Assembly (NCBI GenBank): GCA_935421135.1
Contig: OW285192.1
Location: forward strand, 19,383,001-19,447,000
DNA: 64,000 nt
Reading direction: 5' to 3'
DNA from: Bugulina stolonifera
Lineage: Eukaryota > Bryozoa > Gymnolaemata > Cheilostomatida > Bugulidae
How positions within the stretch are numbered: position 1 is the stretch's first letter; each line of letters opens with the position of its first letter. The notes beneath the pieces were generated by a model. That model was given only the letters and a program-made list of their open reading frames with translations. It searched no databases and was not told where the DNA came from. Positions 61,401 through 64,000 of the stretch are shown here, piece after piece. Position numbers and translations under genes: made by a program.

Positions 61401-63020
61401 AGTATTACTAACAGTCTATTCTATAAATATAATATAGTATATAGTATTACTAACAGTCTATTCTATAAATATAATACAGTACACAGTATTACTACAGTCT
61501 ACTCTATAAATATAATACAGTACACAGTATCACTAACAGTCTATTCTATAAATTATATAATATTATAGTATATAGTACTACTAACAGCCTATTCTATATA
61601 TAATACAGTTCACAGTATTACAAACAGCCTATTCTATAAATATAATACAGTACACAGTATTACTAACAGTCTATTCTATTAATATAATACAATACATAGT
61701 ATTACTAACAGTCTATTCTATAAATATAATACAGCATCATATAGTATTAGCCTACTACAGTATACCTTCTTATACGAGGTCTGGATAGTCAACTGAGTTC
61801 CACTGTATAGCCTATATATACATACACTGTATGTATGTATATCATATATCAATCATGGCAGATTATAATGCTAGTATAGTGTCTACTATACCTTCTTATA
61901 TGAGGTCTGGATGGCAAACAAATGTTGATAGTATGAGGTGTCTAGAGAAGCCTGAATCCTCTCACAATTCTCAAGGTTTATGGAACCGAGTTTTTTCTGT
62001 AGAGAATCATCTTTGTAATAAGAGAGTTTATACACTCCTGGAAGAGTGCCAGCTGGTTTATATAACTTAAAGAATCTTCTTCTCCATTTCTACAACACAT
62101 CCACTGTAAGATGAGAGTTGTGTCCTCCTGTAACCAGTAGGCCTACTAAAACGTGCTACCTGTCCACATGCACGTGCTACCTGTCCACACACACGTACTA
62201 CCTGTCCACATACACGTGCTACCTGTCCACACACACATGCTACCTGTCCACATACATATGCTACCTGTCCACAAACATGTGCTACCTGTCCACACACACA
62301 TGCTACCTGTCCACATGCACGTGCTATCTGCTCACACACATGCTACGTGTCCACACACACATGCTACCTGTCCACATACATGTGCTACCTGTCCACATAC
62401 ACAGTGAGTTACTACTAAGAAACTACTGGGAAATCCCAAGACACAGCAATGAGGTAGAAAAAGAGAAGAATAAGACCAGGAAGTTCAACTAGGATATTAC
62501 ATCATACATGACGTATACATGTATTGTATAATTTACTACCGCTAGCAGTTGTAGATATATATCACTTTGCACCAATGTCATATAGGCCTATATCATACAC
62601 TGATACTGAACTCCACTACCCTACAGACATACTCCATTACAATTTCTATCACAAACGTCTCAAACCTTTACATTAAGATTACACAGAGAATTAAAAAAAT
62701 TGTGATTCATTGTCCATAGTCAAAACATTTGCAACATCTTGATTGGCTATGGACTGTAGTTAATATTAGAAGGAGCGGGCTATATAATGTAATACTACCC
62801 TATAAGCTTACCTACACTATGGTATGATAAGCTATTTAGGCCTACTAAATAACAATAGTATATCATCCATGTTACATGTATGATATATTATGTGATAATA
62901 AACGTGGAATAGGTGAGAAGCACTTACAGCCTTAACGGGTATATGAACTTTGCCCTTCAGTAATGTGACAAATTTATCTCCTGGCGATTTAACCAACCAG
63001 CCCGATCGCAAGTCTGTCAT
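40438..63020 (-). CDS. GAB: GAB-type docking protein (PH domain, multi-Tyr tail, SHP2-type pTyr pair)
   Basis: Thirteen minus-strand exons: 63020-62928, 62089-61892, 53104-53002, 52876-52859, 47393-47283, 45374-45202, 44056-43995, 43821-42881, 41560-41440, 41351-41231, 41112-41011, 40802-40647 and 40524-40438. All phases agree and the sum is exactly 762 codons. The PH domain (residues 1-128) shows SGWLVKSPG, KWRRRFFKLY, YKLSYYKDD and YYLAAETEEEMLEWV, closest to GAB1/2. RPPKP occurs twice (GRB2/GADS C-SH3 type RxxKP). YDVP occurs at Tyr314 and Tyr649, YDIP once, and KYQN fits a GRB2 SH2 site. Residues 382-538 are seven 24-residue repeats. Tyr703 (LVKYVELD) and Tyr739 (LQYVYIDGSKTQGLK) mirror the two SHP2-binding tyrosines at the GAB1 carboxyl end. 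The inferred role is receptor-tyrosine-kinase scaffold at the membrane. A 5' non-coding exon probably lies upstream. The exact donor of exon 5 is uncertain. Confidence 0.88.
40865..41010. repeat. 21-bp tandem repeat, 7 copies, abutting a donor
   Basis: The unit is GTATGTTAGTACATGTATAT plus G. On the gene strand the array starts at the donor of the 41112-41011 exon (AGACAG|GTACATGTACTAACATACC), so the first unit contains the donor GT. Units contain TACTAAC, which happens to match the classic branch-point consensus. Confidence 0.88.
41584..42001. repeat. 10-bp minisatellite, about 41 copies
   Basis: The unit is TACCAGTGTG (TATCAGTGTG variants). It lies in the GAB intron just upstream (gene strand) of the acceptor TTTGTTTTAG of the 41560-41440 exon. 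All three plus frames are open by virtue of the repeat. Confidence 0.92.
42002..42880. other. remainder of a GAB intron, unique sequence
   Basis: No gene was seen. A short duplicated piece (ATACATGTATATTATAGGCC) lies next to the 10-bp array. Confidence 0.4.
42964..43435 (-). repeat. in-frame coding minisatellite, 72 bp x about 7
   Basis: This coding repeat lies inside the largest GAB exon. Each 24-residue unit reads DSPQDIYDVAPAAKPLSPAT followed by GYRP. Copies differ mainly by conservative changes: Asp/Glu, Val/Ile, Leu/Met, and one Tyr-to-Cys in the GYRP tyrosine. Every copy keeps the IYD tyrosine. 72 is a multiple of 3, so copy-number change would not break the frame. Confidence 0.95.
44271..44633. 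mobile_element. MITE copy A, about 363 bp, with TIRs and direct repeat
   Basis: The ends are AAGAGGGTAAAAGGAAAGAG and the inverted CTCTTTCCTTTTACTCTCTTT. The inverted match reaches GGGATCACTC. The 10-bp sequence GTATAGGACA flanks both ends (44261-44270, 44634-44643), consistent with a 9-10-bp target duplication of Mutator type. No coding capacity. It lies in a GAB intron. Confidence 0.8.
44755..45198. repeat. 30-bp minisatellite, about 14 copies
   Basis: The unit contains GACCTATATAATAGTATGGT and ATAGACAGTT. On the gene strand the array begins right after the donor CCCAG|GTATCG of the 45374-45202 exon. 30 is a multiple of 3, so both strands show open frames without meaning. Confidence 0.92.
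45375..45607. other. unique part of a GAB intron
   Basis: Nothing further was recognised. The acceptor TTTTAG of the 45374 exon lies at its left edge. Confidence 0.4.
45608..46480. repeat. 10/20-bp minisatellite, about 870 bp
   Basis: Alternating units GATATGGACA and GATAGTGACA/GACAGTGAGA form 20-bp and 30-bp periods. They lie in the GAB intron between exons 47393-47283 and 45374-45202. The long minus-strand Ser/Tyr/Leu frame across it is an artefact. Confidence 0.92.
46481..46905. other. unique AT-rich part of a GAB intron
   Basis: On the gene strand a 17-nt segment (CTTCAACTAATGGCAAG) sits between acceptor-like TTTTAG and donor-like GTAATT near 46740. It does not fit the reading frame of the neighbouring exons. 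Confidence 0.35.
46906..47193. mobile_element. MITE copy B, about 288 bp, same family as copy A
   Basis: The ends are AAAGATGGTAAAAGGAAAGA and the inverted CTTTCCGTTTACCATCTTT. Internal stretches such as AAGGAGTTGTGC and GGGTATTATCATTGAGTGA match copy A at 44271-44633. The flanking direct repeat is not clear. It lies just downstream of a GAB exon. Confidence 0.75.
47221..47293 (-). repeat. 33-bp triplication across an exon-intron border
   Basis: On the gene strand, three units of the type AATGAAAATCAAG|GTGACAG are joined in tandem. The first two each contain AAG|GTGACA, which could serve as a phase-1 donor; the third has lost it (CAATGTGACA). Without splicing, the frame reads to a TAG after the third unit. 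Confidence 0.7.
47405..47765. repeat. tandem repeat of about 76-80 bp, about 5 copies, with inner palindrome
   Basis: Units contain TCTATCCACATGTCTATGGT followed by its near-complement AGGCATAGACATGTGGATAGA. Each copy can therefore fold into a hairpin. It lies immediately upstream (gene strand) of the acceptor of the 47393 exon. Confidence 0.85.
47998..49175. repeat. 47-bp minisatellite with donor-like motif, about 25 copies
   Basis: The plus unit contains ATGATGTAGACTATCTGTAT and AGTGTTGTACACCATGGCTTACCAT. On the gene strand each copy reads CATCTATG|GTAAGCC, a good 5' splice-site match that shares CTATG|GTAAG with the donor of the GAB microexon at 52859. It lies in the long intron 4. Confidence 0.92.
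49270..49640. repeat. repeat of about 40 bp with (GTG)n core, about 9 copies
   Basis: Units read GCATTAGTGGTAGTCAGTAG, TGATAGTAGT and a variable (GTG)n. The length varies through the triplet core. Confidence 0.88.
49775..52812. repeat. 24-bp minisatellite, about 125 copies (3.0 kb)
   Basis: The unit is ACTCTGCGTTCATCATAAAC plus ACTG, with a 25-bp variant (ACTCTGCAGTTTATTATAAAC plus ACCG). The block 50300-50650 is closely repeated at about 50740-51090, and further block repeats occur on the right. On the gene strand units contain AACGCAG|AGT, an acceptor-like site. Runs of codon-length units give many overlapping minus-strand frames, none of which is a gene. Confidence 0.95.
52859..52876 (-). 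CDS. 18-nt microexon of the GAB-like gene
   Basis: GAGAGTGGGACAGCTATG lies between TGATGCAG and GTAAGT. It is phase 1 on both sides, so inclusion or skipping keeps the frame. It adds E-W-D-S-Y and contributes one potential phosphotyrosine just after the PH domain. Without transcripts it remains a prediction. Confidence 0.5.
53104..53745. repeat. 42-bp minisatellite, segment 1 (about 15 copies)
   Basis: The unit contains CTATTCTATAAATATAATAC and AGTACACAGTATTACTAACAGT. On the gene strand the unit reads ATATTTATAG|AATAGACTG. The real acceptor of GAB exon 3 reads ATATTTATAG|AATAGGCTG, so the exon begins inside the outermost copy. Confidence 0.95.
53748..55433 (-). mobile_element. Tc1/mariner-like transposon, 1,686 bp, decayed
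   Basis: The ends are CAGAGATGTGCAAAATTATG and, inverted on the right, CAGTGGCGTGCAAAATTATG. The match continues through GCAACCCCC, and TA lies at each end (53746-53747, 55434-55435). Removing the element plus one TA restores an exact 42-bp array sequence. The interior encodes a broken minus-strand Tc1-type transposase. Confidence 0.92.
54130..55020 (-). pseudogene. broken Tc1-type DDE transposase
   Basis: Reading the minus strand with frame changes gives VEHPTSMIVWDACL (family KHP..VMVWG) at about 54510, YQDNNAPCH (the QDNAPCH Asp motif) at about 54345, and SPNPKN...NLW (SPDLNPIENLW motif) at about 54235-54270. Many stops and frame breaks separate these, so no functional protein is made. 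Confidence 0.8.
55434..55820. repeat. 42-bp minisatellite, segment 2 (about 9 copies)
   Basis: This is the same unit as 53104-53745. It lies between the Tc1-like and Harbinger insertions, which shows that both elements landed in one pre-existing array. Confidence 0.93.
56122..57807 (+). pseudogene. Harbinger Myb/MADF-like DNA-binding protein with in-frame stop
   Basis: Exons 56122-56260, 56715-56877 and 57309 onward join in phase (1, 2). The amino part (NNWREIAQVMNIE, then LKLAWKNLNDTLVRKQRE) fits the SANT/MADF-like fold that accompanies Harbinger transposases. An acidic stretch (DEEEQMEEASDNDDIDD) and a Ser-rich linker follow. A TGA at 57592-57594 interrupts the frame, but the same frame stays open for about 70 further codons (EVAEALDELNDRY, LKRQIRDLIF) to 57807. 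This looks like a single nonsense change in a once-longer protein. Intron 2 (56878-57308) has an open frame of unknown meaning. Confidence 0.75.
58252..59994 (-). pseudogene. PIF/Harbinger DDE transposase with one frameshift
   Basis: Exons are 59994-59223, 59033-58885 and 58604-58252. The first gives VVAIDGKHC (first Asp) and TYIDVGTPDRWSDGGTFD (second Asp). The second gives FVADEAFPL (Glu) and ends RARRTIE. The third starts NAFGIMVSRWR, exactly the family's next motif, but the frame then breaks within a few codons; the following family sequence (ILACCVLHNFLRE) continues in another frame to the stop at about 58252. A one-base loss near 58565-58575 explains this. All DDE residues are present, so inactivation looks recent, or it is a sequencing error. 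Confidence 0.85.
60283..61735. repeat. 42-bp minisatellite, segment 3 (about 35 copies)
   Basis: Same unit as segments 1 and 2, with mosaic variants (ATACAGTACACAG or ATATAGTATATAG) and a few shortened copies. It lies in intron 2 of the GAB-like gene. The right edge is about 155 bp from the donor of exon 2. Confidence 0.95.
62157..62402. repeat. 21-bp minisatellite, about 12 copies
   Basis: The unit is like ACCTGTCCACACACACGTGC plus T. It lies in GAB intron 1, close upstream (gene strand) of the PH-domain exon. The Cys/Gly/Val-rich minus-strand frame is a repeat artefact. Confidence 0.9.
62403..62927. other. unique part of GAB intron 1
   Basis: No gene or element ends were recognised. Confidence 0.4.
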
Positions 63021-63123
63021 GACCTCTGTAAACGTACAACAGGCAATCAGCACGCTCTCACAACATAACATATATAAAGCATTTTATTAATGGGAATTCT
63101 AGTGACATGATCGGTGGTGTTAA

Positions 63124-63857
63124 AGTGGACTGTACTGAAAGTTTCAGAATTATTTTCACCCAACTAACTATGTTAGTATTACTTGATACCTCTACAAACA
63201 TATCTAAACTGTTTTAGTAGTAGCTAATAGATGCTAAGCTGCAAAAAAGTAGCCCCAAAATTTCTAAAATAACCATAGTGATGTCAGCATTAGGAGTTAT
63301 CTCCACCTAGCTTTATGCTAATTTTCAAAACTTCTTTTTTGATTATCTCAACTCTGACACGCTATATAGAAGCAATATTGAGTTCTCACAACTGTTTTAT
63401 AAGAAATACAGTGTTCATTCAATGAAACAGATACTAGCAATTATAGTACTACGTTCTACAGGTTCAACACACCAGCCTAATAGTAGGCATGTTATTCATG
63501 AGATAAACAAGTAGCCTATATTGACCAATCAAATTGCAAACTCAAGTCATTTGATAATTTTTCGCAACAAATTGTGTTTTTTATTGTCTAGGGATATTAG
63601 CTAGCATTTGTTCCACAAACCCATTTTTTCGTTTTGTGATATTCCTAGTACAACAAGGATAAAAACTCAATTAACATTTCCTGTTTATAAAAACATAATG
63701 AGTGGTCTGGCATTCACTCCCCGCAATGATGTAATTCACTAGTTTTAACAGAGCTGAGTACCATGATGACATCATCTATCCCAGCTGGTATTGTGCTAAC
63801 TAGGCTTTCTATTGGTGTATTCAACTCATAACGTCAAAATTTCAGTACAGTCCACCT
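63124..63857. mobile_element. TTAA-flanked MITE, 734 bp, near the GAB start exon
   Basis: The ends are AGTGGACTGTACTGAAA and the inverted TTTCAGTACAGTCCACCT, with TTAA at 63120-63123 and 63858-63861. There is no coding content. It sits about 100 bp upstream of the acceptor of the first coding GAB exon, within the presumed 5' intron. Its ends differ from those of the other TTAA-flanked MITE at 12622-13316. Confidence 0.8.
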
Positions 63858-64000
63858 TTAAGGATCAGTGACTACTTGTTTATATATCACAACTATGGTG
63901 CCACAATGTGTTGAACCAGTTGTCAAGCGCTCCGATGACCAAAAGGTTAAGTGACCAATCTATTACACTTGAGAACAGAGAGAGACTGCAATACGGGTGA

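Noticed and set aside
1..64000. Viral or bacterial origin of any segment
   Set aside because: No capsid, polymerase, integrase of retroviral type, operon or prokaryotic gene was seen; the only mobile DNA is of cut-and-paste or SINE type.

Overview
This is a nuclear genome window from an animal. Its genes are split by GT-AG introns, and the conserved genes are metazoan signalling and neuromuscular-type families: a GAB-type docking protein, an acetylcholinesterase-like enzyme carrying the animal tail domain, and a PPM1L-type phosphatase. The DNA is AT-rich. By adding up array spans I estimate that about a third of the window is tandem repeat. There are no bacterial operons and no virus. The repeats and mid-sized introns suggest a marine invertebrate, possibly an early-branching one such as a sponge, but nothing in the window fixes the taxon.

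Layout. 1-6100: the possible last exon of a gene running in from the left, one candidate minus-strand exon, and small arrays. 6115-7036: a hAT-type MITE. 7643-11273 (+): a four-exon gene of unknown function (467 aa). 11727-11930: a possible tRNA-derived SINE. 12095-14959 (+): a PPM1L-like membrane-anchored PP2C phosphatase (416 aa) with a TTAA-flanked MITE in intron 1. 15000-26100: almost entirely tandem arrays, with weak exon candidates for a small membrane protein. 26858-36995 (+): a five-exon acetylcholinesterase-like gene (651 aa) with the catalytic triad, the choline-site Trp and a C-terminal WAT tetramerisation tail; its intron 3 holds a 3.7-kb array of 16-bp units. 37000-40400: intergenic arrays.

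40438-63020 (-): a 13-exon GAB-type docking protein (761 aa). I assembled it exon by exon, and all splice phases agree. It has an N-terminal PH domain, a microexon, Pro-rich SH3 ligands, YDVP/YDIP sites, a seven-copy 24-residue Tyr repeat, and a C-terminal pair of tyrosines like the SHP2-binding pair of GAB1. Most of its long introns are packed with minisatellites. Intron 2 also carries a decayed Tc1/mariner element and a 4.46-kb PIF/Harbinger element, each inserted in the same 42-bp array with an exact target-site duplication. The AChE-like and GAB-like genes converge.

The most unusual feature is the link between minisatellites and splice junctions. The functional 3' splice site of GAB exon 3 lies inside the terminal monomer of the 42-bp array. 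Two-copy and three-copy duplications span the donor of AChE exon 1 and the donor of GAB exon 5, and several other arrays start directly at donors. This may be a window onto how intronic minisatellites arise from splice junctions.
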